A stretch of 64,000 nucleotides of DNA from Desulfospira joergensenii DSM 10085 (GCF_000420085.1 NZ_ATUG01000003.1:372001-436000), one strand, 5' to 3'. Shown: positions 8,473 to 17,144, numbered from the stretch's first letter. Translations and numbers: made by a program. Notes: generated by a model not told the origin, from the letters alone.

Positions 8473-9528
8473 ATGGAAGATGTATACAAAAGACTGGCAC
8501 GTCATCTGGACAATACCCCCGGCGGGTTTCCCGAAACCGAATCCGGTGTGGAACTCAGAATCCTGAAACGGCTCTTCACCCCCCAGGAGGCTGAACTCGA
8601 CCTCTCCCTGATCATGATGCCGGAACCTGCCGCATCCATTGCGGACCGGGCCGGTAAAGATATAGACCTTATCGAACCCATGCTCAAGGAGATGGGGGAA
8701 AAGGGGCTGATCATTCATATGAGCCGGGGCGGCAATGATCTGTATATGCTGGCCCAGTTTGTGGTGGGAATCTGGGAGTATCAGGTGAACCGCCTGACCC
8801 GGGAACTTGTGGATGATTTCAACGAGTATGTTCCCTATCTCATGAAGGATATTGAAAAACAGAAAACCCAGCAGCTGAGAGTGATCCCGGTGGAAAAATC
8901 CATCAACACGGAACTCAACGTCATGGACCATGAGCGGGTGGGGAACCTGATCCGGACCCAGTCCAAAATCCTGGTGGCCCCCTGCATCTGCAGAAGGGAA
9001 CATAAGATGGTAGGCAAGGACTGCGGCAAGATGGAGGAGGCCTGTCTGATTTTCGGCGGCGGGGCCTATCTTTATGAAAGCCGGGGCATCGGCAGAACCA
9101 TTTCCCAGGAGGAGGCCCTGGAAATCCTCCACAAAGGGGTCAAACAGGGCCTGGTGCCCCAACCCTCCAATACCAAGGATCCCATCAATATCTGCCTCTG
9201 CTGCGACTGCTGCTGCCAGATCCTAAGCAATATCAAAAAGACCGAAGCCCCGGCCAAAATTGTAAACACCAATTTCCAGGCCCAGGTAGATCCGGACAAT
9301 TGTACGGCATGCTCTGCCTGCGAGGATATCTGTCCCATGGATGCGATCTCCATCGATGTCTCGGCCGCCGTGGACAGCGACAGGTGTATCGGGTGCGGTC
9401 TGTGCGTGACCGTCTGCGAGTTTGATGCTGTGGCCCTCAGGGACAGGGAAGATACGGAAAGGTGGGAACCTCCCCAGACCATTGTGGACACCTACATGAA
9501 AATTGCCGGGGAAAAGGGCCTGCTTTAG
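8473..9528 (+). CDS. 4Fe-4S protein with winged-helix-like N-terminus
   Basis: A 351-residue iron-sulfur protein. Residues about 25-90 look like a winged helix (helices around LRILKRLFTPQEAEL and PMLKEMGEKGLI). A middle part carries a conserved CICR...C...C pattern at about 175-200 and a striking CLCCDCCC cluster near 240. The C-terminus is a two-cluster ferredoxin with CTACSACEDIC and CIGCGLCVTVC. This layout is common in anaerobic bacteria but has no assigned function that I know. It starts 28 bases after mtaB with a GGGAG upstream, so it is probably the last gene of the operon. Its stop overlaps that of the convergent DjlA-like gene (TTAG at 9525-9528). Confidence 0.82.
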   Translation: MEDVYKRLARHLDNTPGGFPETESGVELRILKRLFTPQEAELDLSLIMMPEPAASIADRAGKDIDLIEPMLKEMGEKGLIIHMSRGGNDLYMLAQFVVGIWEYQVNRLTRELVDDFNEYVPYLMKDIEKQKTQQLRVIPVEKSINTELNVMDHERVGNLIRTQSKILVAPCICRREHKMVGKDCGKMEEACLIFGGGAYLYESRGIGRTISQEEALEILHKGVKQGLVPQPSNTKDPINICLCCDCCCQILSNIKKTEAPAKIVNTNFQAQVDPDNCTACSACEDICPMDAISIDVSAAVDSDRCIGCGLCVTVCEFDAVALRDREDTERWEPPQTIVDTYMKIAGEKGLL

Positions 9529-10295
9529 AATCCGCGTTCCTTCCGGATTCTCTCATAGGCTTCTTGGATTTCCACAAATTTGTCATTGGCAAATTTGATG
9601 AACTCCTCAGGCAGTCCCTTGGCCTCGATCTTGTCCGGATGATACTCGTTTGCCAGGGTCCTGTACTGTTTTTTGACCTCTTCATCGGATGCGGATTCAT
9701 CGATCTTCAGGGCGGCGTAGTCCTGGTTGGTCTTTTTCACGTATTTTGACCGGAACCGCCGGGCATCTGAATCCGCATAGTTAAAGATCCTGAAGGCCGC
9801 CTGAATCATGGCATCTTCCTGGGGGGATATGTTTCCGTCCGCCGCAGACACCCTGAACAATACATCCAGCATGAGTTCAATAATGTTGGGCTGGGAGCTG
9901 AAAACCGAATAGAACTGGCGGGCAAAGGCGTCAAAGGGTTCCGGAGAATTTACCGCCTGCCTGAATATGTTCTTGGCCGTTTCCTGGCTTTCCGGATCCA
10001 GCTGAAGATCCTGTCTCATGAAGGTCTCCACGGCCTGAATCTCCTTTGGGGTTACTGCCCCGTCTGCCTTGCACACCTTGGCAAGCATGGAAAAGGCTGC
10101 CGTGAAAAAGACAAGCTGAGCCTCTTCATTGGAAGAAAGGGAGGTTCTCCGGCCGCCCCCGGGAATGGAGGCCAGGTATTCATCCTCTTTTTTGTCTACA
10201 AAGGTATGGCCGAAGGCCGCTCCTGCCACAGCCCCAATGGGACCGCCCAGGGCAAACCCGATGGTTCCGCCGATCATTTTTCCAAACCAGCTCAT
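9525..10295 (-). CDS. DjlA-like co-chaperone (TerB + DnaJ domains)
   Basis: A 256-residue protein with three parts. Residues about 5-35 are a glycine- and alanine-rich hydrophobic segment (GGTIGFALGGPIGAVAG) that may anchor it to the membrane. Residues about 55-175 form a TerB-like helical domain with the repeated pattern KADGAVTPKE and AADGNISPQE. The C-terminus is a J domain with the HPD motif (EYHPDK), which would stimulate an Hsp70 ATPase. This order matches DjlA, a membrane co-chaperone of DnaK. It is shorter than some DjlA proteins and has a rather weak anchor. It is a single gene, convergent with the ferredoxin operon and divergent from the small gene at 10432. Confidence 0.85.
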   Translation of the reverse strand: MSWFGKMIGGTIGFALGGPIGAVAGAAFGHTFVDKKEDEYLASIPGGGRRTSLSSNEEAQLVFFTAAFSMLAKVCKADGAVTPKEIQAVETFMRQDLQLDPESQETAKNIFRQAVNSPEPFDAFARQFYSVFSSQPNIIELMLDVLFRVSAADGNISPQEDAMIQAAFRIFNYADSDARRFRSKYVKKTNQDYAALKIDESASDEEVKKQYRTLANEYHPDKIEAKGLPEEFIKFANDKFVEIQEAYERIRKERGF

Positions 10296-10431
10296 GAAGT
10301 TCCTTTATTCTTTTCTTTTGAATTGGCGTTTCGCCGTTTCATCCGTTTGTTTGCATTTTTAACCCACAATGGGGTATATATAAACTTAAAAACGATCACA
10401 GGTCAAACTTAAACTGGTTAGGGGCGGATCC

Positions 10432-10689
10432 ATGGCAGCAAAAAAAATTATTGGTACGATTCTTCTCATTCTGAACACAGCCGGACTGGGATTCGTGGTC
10501 TACATGACCTGTATGGTCCTGGTCGAACGATTCTCTCCCACTGAAAATTCCGAAGAGCTCTCATTGCCGGAAGATCCCAAGGGAAAAAAGCCCCTGATCA
10601 TAGAAGAGGATATTCCCGAGGATGACGACCTTCTCAAGGACATGGATTTGTCCGACCTGGATGACCTGAACCTGGACGATTTCGACTGA
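10432..10689 (+). CDS. Small single-span membrane protein with acidic tail
   Basis: An 85-residue hypothetical protein. A lysine-rich start is followed by one membrane span (about residues 6-30, IGTILLILNTAGLGFVVYM), then a tail that is extremely rich in Asp and Glu (EDIPEDDDLL, then DLDDLNLDDFD). The tail would face the cytoplasm or the periplasm depending on topology; the lysines at the N-terminus favour N-inside, tail outside. A GGGGCGGATCC sequence precedes the ATG. The gene sits alone between djlA (divergent) and dnaE (convergent, three bases away). No function is recognised. Confidence 0.65.
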   Translation: MAAKKIIGTILLILNTAGLGFVVYMTCMVLVERFSPTENSEELSLPEDPKGKKPLIIEEDIPEDDDLLKDMDLSDLDDLNLDDFD

Positions 10690-10692
10690 TTT

Positions 10693-13600
10693 TCAGTTTT
10701 TTCTCATCCAGGGTTTTTTCTTCTTTATTTTTTCCTGGACCGGTGCACAGAGGCTTTCAATGCTTCCTTCGCCCAGAAGCTCTTCCACTTCCCTGAAAAA
10801 AGAGGGCTCGGACCGGGTCATATACTCCTCCGAGAGTTGCACCAGTACCGGAGGCTGGTCTTCATCTGTATGAATTTTCAGACAGGAGGAACACTCTCCC
10901 GGATATCTTTCAATGATGGGTTTGAGTTTTTCCAGGGCATTGGATTCGTCCCGGGCCGCGTCCAAACGGATCAAGACCCGGCTGGTCCACTCCTGGTCTG
11001 CCAGTTCCACTGGAACGATTTTTTCGGCCAGCAGCTTGACCATGTTTTCGGTTTTCTGAACTTCGGCTTCCAGGATAACGATGGCCTCTTCTGCCAGCAG
11101 GGTATGGGTTTTGGCGTAGACTTTGGGAAATACCACCACCTCGGTGCTGGCGTACTGGTCCTCAATGGCGCAGAAGGCCATCATATCCCCTTTTTTGGTC
11201 TTATGGAGCTTGGATACCTTCATGGTTCCGCCCATGCGGACCATCTTTTCATCTCGGCTATCCTGGAGGGAGACAGAGTTCACACTGGCAAATTTCCGGA
11301 TAATGTCCATGTACTTATCCATGGGATGGCCGGTGATGTAGAACCCAAGGGCCTCTTTTTCCAGTTCGAGAAGCTGGTTGTCCTCCCATTCTTCGATATC
11401 CGGGAGTTTGGGAATGCTGACCGGAACGGCCACGCCCAGGTCTGAATCCCCAAACAGATCGAGCTGGGCGTCTGCTTTTTCCCGTTGAATCCTGTTTCCA
11501 TGCTCCAATACTTCTTCCAGTACGGCCATCATCTGACTTCGCCTGGCTTCGGTGGAATCAAAGGCCCCGCATTTGATCAGGGCCTCCAAGACCTTCTTGT
11601 TGACCTTGGAGACATTGACCCGTTCACAGAAATCATAGATGCTTTCAAAGGGACCTTCCTTCTGTCTGGCTTCCACAATACACTCAATGGCCGCTTCCCC
11701 GATCCCTTTGACCGCGGCCAGGCCGAACCGGATAGATCCCTGGGAAACCGTGAAATGGGCATCGCTTTTATTGACGTCCGGGGGCAGGACTTTGATATCG
11801 TGGGACCGGCACTCATCCATGTACTTCATGACCGCATCGGAGTTGCCCCGCTCACTGGTCATGAGGGCCGCAATAAACTCCAGAGTAAAATTGGCCTTAA
11901 GATAAGCGGTCTGATAGGCGATGAGGGCATAGGCAGCGGAATGGGACTTGTTAAATCCGTACCCGCCGAATTTCTCCATGAGGTTGAAAAGCTCTTCTGC
12001 CTTTTGGGGATCGTGGCCGTTTTTTTCAGCCCCTTCAAGGAAAAGCCTCCGGTGTTTTTCCATGAGATCCAGCTTTTTCTTTCCCATGGCTTTCCTGAGG
12101 CCGTCTGCATCGGCCATGGAGTAGCTTGCCAGAACCCCGGCAATCTTCATGACCTGTTCCTGGTAGAGGATGACTCCGTAGGTCTCATTCAGAACCGGTT
12201 CCAATTCCTCAAAGAGATAAACCACCTCTTCCCGGCCATGCTTTCTTTCCACGTAGGAATCGGCCATGCCAGAGTCAAGGGGGCCGGGCCGGTACAGGGC
12301 CACCAGGGCAACGATATCGGAGAATGCTGCCGGCTTGAGCCTGGATATCAGGTCTTTCATTCCCGAACTTTCAAGCTGGAACACTCCGGTGGTATCGGCG
12401 TTCTGAAGAAGCGCAAAAGCCTTTTCGTCTTCGTAATCCAGATTCAGGAGATCCGGGGCCTCTTTGCCCTGTTTCTCAATGAGCTCAATGCAGTTCTTGA
12501 TGACGGTAAGGTTCCGAAGTCCCAGGAAATCAAACTTTACCAGCCCCAGTTTTTCCACGTAATTCATGTCGAACTGGGTAATGGTCTCCCCTTCTTTTCC
12601 CCTGAACAAAGGCAGATATTCGTTCAAGGGTTTGTCTGCCACCACTACGCCGGCGGCGTGGGTGGAAGCGTGCCTGGGCAGTCCCTCCAGAAGCAGGGCA
12701 ATCTCCAGCATCTGGGTCTTTTCCGGGGATTCACCACATTTTTCCCGGATGGCCGGGACTTCCTCAATGGCCTTGGTCAGGTTTTTGGCATTGTCCGGGA
12801 TCATCTTGGCGATCTCGTCCACTTCCGAGAGGAGAACCCCCAGGGCCCGGCCCACATCCCGGATTACGGCCTTGGCCTTAAGCTTTCCAAAGGTAATGAT
12901 CTGGCAGACGTATTCAGGTCCCCCGTACCGCTCAATGGTATACTTATATACCCTGTCCCGTCCCTCAATGCAGAAATCCACGTCAATATCGGGCATGGAT
13001 ATCCGGGAAGGGTTGAGAAACCGCTCAAAGATCAGTCCGTGTTCAATGGGATCCAGGGCAGTGATATCCATGGCATAGGCAACCATGGAACCGGCGGCAG
13101 ACCCCCTGCCCGGACCGACGGGCACACCGATTTCTCTGGATTTTGCAATGAAGTCGGCCACGATGAGAAAATACCCGGGAAACCCCATATCGAGAATAAT
13201 TTTTATCTCATACTCGATCCGGTCCCTGTACTCTTTCTCATCGATGTCCGGATTTTTCTTCTTTATCCTGGCCAGCTTTTCTTCAAATCCGGCCATGGCC
13301 TTTTCCTTGAAGAGCTCGGCCTCGGATTCGTCCTGGGTCTGGGCATATCGCGGGAAATGATAGGTCTTATCATCAAATTCCACATTACATCTTGAAATGA
13401 CCTCCCGGGTGTTTTCAATGGCACCTGGGAACTGGCCCAGGGAATCAATCATCTCCTGGGCGGATTTAAAATAAAGCTGATCTGAGTCGAATTTGAAACG
13501 GTTCTGGTTGGTAAAGGTATCTCCGGTCTGGATGCAGAGCAGGATCTCGTGGGCCTTGTGATCTCCCTTGGACAGGTAATGGCAGTCATTGGTGGCCACC

Positions 13601-14214
13601 ATGGGGATGGAGAGTCTCTGGCTCAGATCCAGAATCCCCTGGTTCACCCTATGCTGGATCTCCATCCCGTTTTCCTGGATCTCCAGAAAAAAATTATCTT
13701 CCCCAAGGGTATCCAGGTAGAATTGAGCCGCCTGATCCGTCCGTTCCGTGTCATTGGCGATAATGGCCTTGGGAATGTCCCCCTTAAGGCAGGCAGACAG
13801 CCCGATGAGTCCCTTGGAATGGGCTGCCAAAAGCTCCCGGTCGATCCTGGGTTTGTAGTAGAATCCCTTGAGCTGGGCAATGGAGACCAGTTTACACAGG
13901 TTGGCGTACCCTTCCCGGTTCTTTGCCAGGAGCACCAGATGGCTCAGACCCTTGTTGTCCATCTGGGTCCGGTCATTAAGGGTCCTGGGGGCCACATAGA
14001 CTTCACAGCCCAGCACGGGCTTGACCCCTTCCTTTCTGGCCTTTTCGTAAAAGGCGGCCGCCCCGAACATGGTGCCGTGGTCGGTCATGGACACGGCATC
14101 CATGCCGTATTCCCGGCACCTTTTGATCAGGGAATCCAGGCGGATGGCACCGTCCAGCAGGGAGAACTCCGTGTGGACGTGGAGGTGGTAAAATGGGGAA
14201 GATAATTGGTTCAT
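10693..14214 (-). CDS. dnaE: DNA polymerase III subunit alpha
   Basis: The main replicative DNA polymerase. At 1173 residues it has normal DnaE1 length. Seen: an N-terminal PHP domain (HVHTEFSLLDG near residue 13, then SMTDHGTMFG), the polymerase core with the PDIDVDFCIEGRDRVYKY metal-binding motif around residue 420 (two catalytic acids in DIDVD), and a C-terminal OB-fold with GGTMKVSKLHKTKKGD. The start codon ATG is directly followed by the PHP domain. It lies nine bases downstream of guaB, so the two are almost certainly cotranscribed. The opposite strand holds a long open shadow frame, which is only a codon-usage artefact. Confidence 0.97.
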   Translation of the reverse strand: MNQLSSPFYHLHVHTEFSLLDGAIRLDSLIKRCREYGMDAVSMTDHGTMFGAAAFYEKARKEGVKPVLGCEVYVAPRTLNDRTQMDNKGLSHLVLLAKNREGYANLCKLVSIAQLKGFYYKPRIDRELLAAHSKGLIGLSACLKGDIPKAIIANDTERTDQAAQFYLDTLGEDNFFLEIQENGMEIQHRVNQGILDLSQRLSIPMVATNDCHYLSKGDHKAHEILLCIQTGDTFTNQNRFKFDSDQLYFKSAQEMIDSLGQFPGAIENTREVISRCNVEFDDKTYHFPRYAQTQDESEAELFKEKAMAGFEEKLARIKKKNPDIDEKEYRDRIEYEIKIILDMGFPGYFLIVADFIAKSREIGVPVGPGRGSAAGSMVAYAMDITALDPIEHGLIFERFLNPSRISMPDIDVDFCIEGRDRVYKYTIERYGGPEYVCQIITFGKLKAKAVIRDVGRALGVLLSEVDEIAKMIPDNAKNLTKAIEEVPAIREKCGESPEKTQMLEIALLLEGLPRHASTHAAGVVVADKPLNEYLPLFRGKEGETITQFDMNYVEKLGLVKFDFLGLRNLTVIKNCIELIEKQGKEAPDLLNLDYEDEKAFALLQNADTTGVFQLESSGMKDLISRLKPAAFSDIVALVALYRPGPLDSGMADSYVERKHGREEVVYLFEELEPVLNETYGVILYQEQVMKIAGVLASYSMADADGLRKAMGKKKLDLMEKHRRLFLEGAEKNGHDPQKAEELFNLMEKFGGYGFNKSHSAAYALIAYQTAYLKANFTLEFIAALMTSERGNSDAVMKYMDECRSHDIKVLPPDVNKSDAHFTVSQGSIRFGLAAVKGIGEAAIECIVEARQKEGPFESIYDFCERVNVSKVNKKVLEALIKCGAFDSTEARRSQMMAVLEEVLEHGNRIQREKADAQLDLFGDSDLGVAVPVSIPKLPDIEEWEDNQLLELEKEALGFYITGHPMDKYMDIIRKFASVNSVSLQDSRDEKMVRMGGTMKVSKLHKTKKGDMMAFCAIEDQYASTEVVVFPKVYAKTHTLLAEEAIVILEAEVQKTENMVKLLAEKIVPVELADQEWTSRVLIRLDAARDESNALEKLKPIIERYPGECSSCLKIHTDEDQPPVLVQLSEEYMTRSEPSFFREVEELLGEGSIESLCAPVQEKIKKKKPWMRKN

Positions 14215-14223
14215 AATCTGCGC

Positions 14224-15693
14224 TTAACTGCTTTCGACCCGGTAGTTGGGTGCCTCCTTGGTGATCACCACGTCATGAACATGGCTTTCCTTGAGGCCGG
14301 CCGCGCTGATTCTCACAAACCTGGCCTTCTCATGGAGTTCCTCAATATTGGCTGCCCCCAGATATCCCATACCGGCCTTGAGTCCCCCGATCATCTGGGT
14401 GATGTTTTCACGGATGGTTCCCCGGTAGGGAATCCGGCCCACAATACCTTCGGGAACCAGTTCTTCATTCTCCTCCGTGTCTTTCTGGTAGTACCGGTCG
14501 GAACTTCCCTTTTTCATAGCCTCAACAGATCCCATGCCCCGATAGGCCTTATAGGATCTGCCCTGGTAAATCACGATCTCTCCGGGGCTCTCACGGGTTC
14601 CGGCCAGAAGGCTTCCCAGCATGACGGAATCTGCACCGGCTCCCAGGGCCTTGGAGATATCTCCTGAGAACTTGATTCCTCCGTCTGCAATGATGGGGAC
14701 GCCTGTGGCCTGGGATATCTTTTTACAGTTCCGGACAGCAGTCAGCTGGGGGACACCGACTCCGGCCACGATCCGGGTGGTGCAGATGGATCCCGGCCCG
14801 ATCCCGATTTTGACGGCATCACTGCCGGCATCGATCAAATCCTTGGCTCCCTTTTCCGTGGCTACGTTTCCGGCAATGATCTGGCAATTCGGAAAGGCTG
14901 ATTTTATCCTTTCCACCGCATCGATGACATTCTTGGAATGACCGTGGGAGGTGTCAATGACCAGGGCGTCCGCCCCGGCCCGCAAAAGAGATTCGACCCG
15001 TTCCATCATATCCGAACCCACACCAATGGCGGCCCCGGCCCGAAGGCGTCCCAGGTTGTCTTTGCAGGCATTGGGATATTTTTTGATCTTTTCAATATCT
15101 TTGATGGTAATCAGCCCCTTGAGTTTGCCCTCCTTGTCCACCACCAGAAGTTTCTCGATCCTGTGTTTGTGGAGCATGATCTTGGACTCTTCAAGAGTGC
15201 ATTTTTCCGGGACCGTCACCAGGTTTTCACTGGTCATGACCTCCCGGGTAGGCTTATCTAATTGAGTCTCAAACCGAAGATCCCGGTTGGTTACAATGCC
15301 CACCAGTTTTTCGCCCTCGGTTACCGGGATTCCCGAAATCCTGTACTTGGCCATGATATTGAGAACTTCGGAGATGGATACATCCGGACGGACCGTAACC
15401 GGATCAACGATCATCCCGGATTCTGATTTCTTAACCCGGTCCACTTCAATGGTCTGCTCTTCGATGCTCAGGTTTCTGTGAATAAATCCCAGCCCCCCTG
15501 CCCTGGCCATGCTGATGGCGGTACGAGCCTCGGTAACCGTATCCATTGCTGCACTGACAATGGGGATATTCAGCTCCAGTTCCTTTGTCAAACGGGTTTT
15601 TGTACTGACTTCGTCGGGAAGGATTGCCGAATAATCCGGCACCAGAAGGACATCATCAAAAGAGAGTCCGTCATCGGGTAATATATTGGTCAT
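14224..15693 (-). CDS. guaB: IMP dehydrogenase
   Basis: Oxidises IMP to XMP with NAD+, the first committed step to GMP. The 489 residues show the FDDVLL opening, two CBS domains at about 95-205 (ISEVLNIMAKYRISGIPVT and the following repeat), and the catalytic loop GIGPGSICTTR with the active-site cysteine near 305. The C-terminus carries the flap (SDRYYQ) and the final GLKAGMGYLGA segment. A strong AGGCTTTTTT-preceding GGAGG precedes the ATG. It is the first gene of a guaB-dnaE pair transcribed leftward from a probable promoter at 15793-15798. Confidence 0.97.
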   Translation of the reverse strand: MTNILPDDGLSFDDVLLVPDYSAILPDEVSTKTRLTKELELNIPIVSAAMDTVTEARTAISMARAGGLGFIHRNLSIEEQTIEVDRVKKSESGMIVDPVTVRPDVSISEVLNIMAKYRISGIPVTEGEKLVGIVTNRDLRFETQLDKPTREVMTSENLVTVPEKCTLEESKIMLHKHRIEKLLVVDKEGKLKGLITIKDIEKIKKYPNACKDNLGRLRAGAAIGVGSDMMERVESLLRAGADALVIDTSHGHSKNVIDAVERIKSAFPNCQIIAGNVATEKGAKDLIDAGSDAVKIGIGPGSICTTRIVAGVGVPQLTAVRNCKKISQATGVPIIADGGIKFSGDISKALGAGADSVMLGSLLAGTRESPGEIVIYQGRSYKAYRGMGSVEAMKKGSSDRYYQKDTEENEELVPEGIVGRIPYRGTIRENITQMIGGLKAGMGYLGAANIEELHEKARFVRISAAGLKESHVHDVVITKEAPNYRVESS

Positions 15694-15792
15694 AAAAAAG
15701 CCTCCAGAAGGGAAAATTGTTTATAAATACTATTAAGGCCGGCTCTTTAAAGATTTAAAACAGCCAGCCAGATTTGAATTTTTCATTCGCGT

Positions 15793-15822
15793 ATTATAAA
15801 CACGTACTCTTACCAAATTTAA
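15793..15822 (-). promoter_or_regulatory. Candidate guaB promoter (-10 box TATAAT)
   Basis: A consensus -10 box TATAAT on the minus strand (15793-15798) with only a weak -35 region. This gives a leader of about 90 bases before guaB. I found no purine riboswitch fold in the leader. Confidence 0.4.
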
Positions 15823-15925
15823 TCTTTTCTGGCAAGGTCAATTCCGGACAAACCCCGGCAAAAAATTTTCTATCTTTTGCGTCCGGTTGCGGTATTTTAT
15901 CTCAAAAAAGGTCGATGAAGGGGGA

Positions 15926-16336
15926 TTAAAACTGAGGAGAAGACCTGTCATAGCCCAGGGAAATCAGCCATTTTTCAGCATCTTCCGATGTTTTAAAAAG
16001 TCTAATTTTGTAACGGCTGATATCCTTGACTATATTTTCTATCTGCCATTTTTTGATCTGGGAGGTTCCGACCGCAAGGGCATGGTGGGTGTGGGTATTT
16101 GTCAGTTCAGTATTGAGCAGTTCGGAGAGGATTTCCTCGATTTCCGGTGTGCCCAGCTGCCATTCTTCCATATCATGGAGAACGGCCCAGGGCTTTTCCC
16201 GGTAACATTTTTGGACAATGCCCAAGGTATCCCTGGCAAACCTTTTTGAAACCCTTTCATCCCAGGATAAAAATGATTTCACGTAAAGAAGGTTGGCATA
16301 GGGTTTTAAAGTATAAAATTCACTTGTAACTTTCAT
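15926..16336 (-). CDS. STAS/SpoIIAA-like small protein
   Basis: A 136-residue soluble protein of unknown role. The alternation of strands and helices (FYTLKPYANLLYVKSFLSW, then a helix with AVLHDMEEWQLGTPE, and a C-terminal FKTSEDAEKWLISLGY) resembles SpoIIAA/STAS-like proteins; the ending is typical for that fold. There is no signal peptide or membrane span. The ribosome binding site is weak. It is a single leftward gene, 77 bases downstream of the riboswitch-controlled receiver gene, with which it could be cotranscribed because no terminator lies between them. The fold assignment is an inference. Confidence 0.6.
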   Translation of the reverse strand: MKVTSEFYTLKPYANLLYVKSFLSWDERVSKRFARDTLGIVQKCYREKPWAVLHDMEEWQLGTPEIEEILSELLNTELTNTHTHHALAVGTSQIKKWQIENIVKDISRYKIRLFKTSEDAEKWLISLGYDRSSPQF

Positions 16337-16412
16337 CTATTCATCATGGGTTTGGCATTAATAATATAACCGATGGGGATAGGCAGAGCAAGAGCTCACC
16401 CTCGTTTGAGGG

Positions 16413-16772
16413 TCATAGTTTAATGATCCCTTCGATGAGGTGTTTGAGTTCCGGCAGTAAAAAGGGTTTGGCCAGAACGGCATCAAACCCGACATGTTCC
16501 AGAAGCCAAGGGGTACCGGACATGCCCACCACCGGGGTTTTAAGATTTTTCTGGATCTTCACATACTCAAGTACTTCCTGGCCGGATTTTCGCGGCATTT
16601 TCATGTCTGTAATGATCAGGTCATAGGAGATCCGGTTGATCTTTTCCATGGCCTTTTCCCCGTTTTCCGCAGTATCAACGGTATAGCCGAATCGGTCCAA
16701 TACCATCTCCATCATATTTAGGATGGGGCGTTCGTCGTCCACAACTAAAATTCCACCGGCTTGAATGCCCAT
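16413..16772 (-). CDS. Stand-alone response-regulator receiver protein
   Basis: A single REC domain of 119 residues with no output domain, similar to CheY-like or Spo0F-like proteins. The phosphorylation site is Asp56 (IITDMKMP), the acid pocket is Asp12/Asp13, and the conserved Ser85 and Lys102 (AKPF) are present. It would pass phosphate or bind a partner protein. Its special feature is the upstream leader: a GEMM-type riboswitch followed by an intrinsic terminator lies between its promoter and its start. Its expression therefore probably depends on a cyclic dinucleotide. The ribosome binding site before the ATG is weak. No kinase gene is adjacent. Confidence 0.88.
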   Translation of the reverse strand: MGIQAGGILVVDDERPILNMMEMVLDRFGYTVDTAENGEKAMEKINRISYDLIITDMKMPRKSGQEVLEYVKIQKNLKTPVVGMSGTPWLLEHVGFDAVLAKPFLLPELKHLIEGIIKL

Positions 16773-16815
16773 TGCAAGAGTCCGATAAATTTAACAATCA
16801 TGGTATTTTCGTGAA

Positions 16816-16850
16816 TGAAAAACCAGGTTCCTGAGTCAGGGAACCCGGTT
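16816..16850 (-). terminator. Intrinsic terminator of the GEMM riboswitch (expression platform)
   Basis: On the minus strand, AACCGGGTTCC pairs with GGAACCTGGTT around a short loop, followed by a run of T. It lies about 15 bases downstream of the aptamer and about 45 bases before the receiver gene, as expected for transcriptional control. Confidence 0.85.
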
Positions 16851-16864
16851 GCTTTCTTTCTGGT

Positions 16865-16945
16865 GTCTGAGTGACTGCAACCCGGCTGTCTGATAGAAGA
16901 CCCGTGGCTTTCCGTCCCTGCCTTGCGACAGGTTTGGCCCTAGTT
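16865..16945 (-). promoter_or_regulatory. GEMM-I class riboswitch (cyclic di-GMP or cGAMP)
   Basis: The minus strand carries GGGCCAAACC, then a hairpin closed by a GCAA (GNRA) tetraloop (CCTGTC / GGCAGG), then GGACGGAAAGCCACGGGTCT, a second hairpin (GTCT / AGAC) and GCCGGGTTGC. This order of conserved blocks is the GEMM-I aptamer: a GNRA loop docking to a receptor in the second arm, with a ligand pocket at the junction. The P1 stem is short and imperfect. Members of this class bind c-di-GMP; a deltaproteobacterial subset binds 3',3'-cGAMP. I cannot decide the ligand by eye. It controls the single-domain receiver gene at 16413. Confidence 0.88.
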
Positions 16946-16973
16946 ATAAGGATACCATATATAAGAATTTATC

Positions 16974-16979
16974 ATTATA
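16974..16979 (-). promoter_or_regulatory. -10 box for the riboswitch transcript
   Basis: TATAAT on the minus strand, placed so that transcription would start about 20 bases before the aptamer. The -35 region is AT-rich without a clear match. The remaining bases up to 17144 hold nothing else recognisable. Confidence 0.5.
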
Positions 16980-17144
16980 CAAGTTTTAATTAAATGAGAT
17001 TAAAACCCATGTAAAACCCGATTGAGGATCCTGAATCAGGTCAAAAGATTCCAAGATTATAGACTCAGAAAAATTTTAAAATTGAAGGTAAAACCCTATG
17101 GAAAACAAATACTTTTCTCTTGGCGGAAAAGATGCCGCCGGTCT

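Noticed and set aside
11485..13395. 636-codon rightward frame opposite dnaE
   Set aside because: DnaE is certain from its PHP and PDIDVDF motifs; the long opposite frame is a codon-bias shadow.
15844..15886. Hairpin CCGGAC ... GTCCGG downstream of the STAS-like gene
   Set aside because: The loop is long and no T run follows on either strand, so it is not called a terminator.
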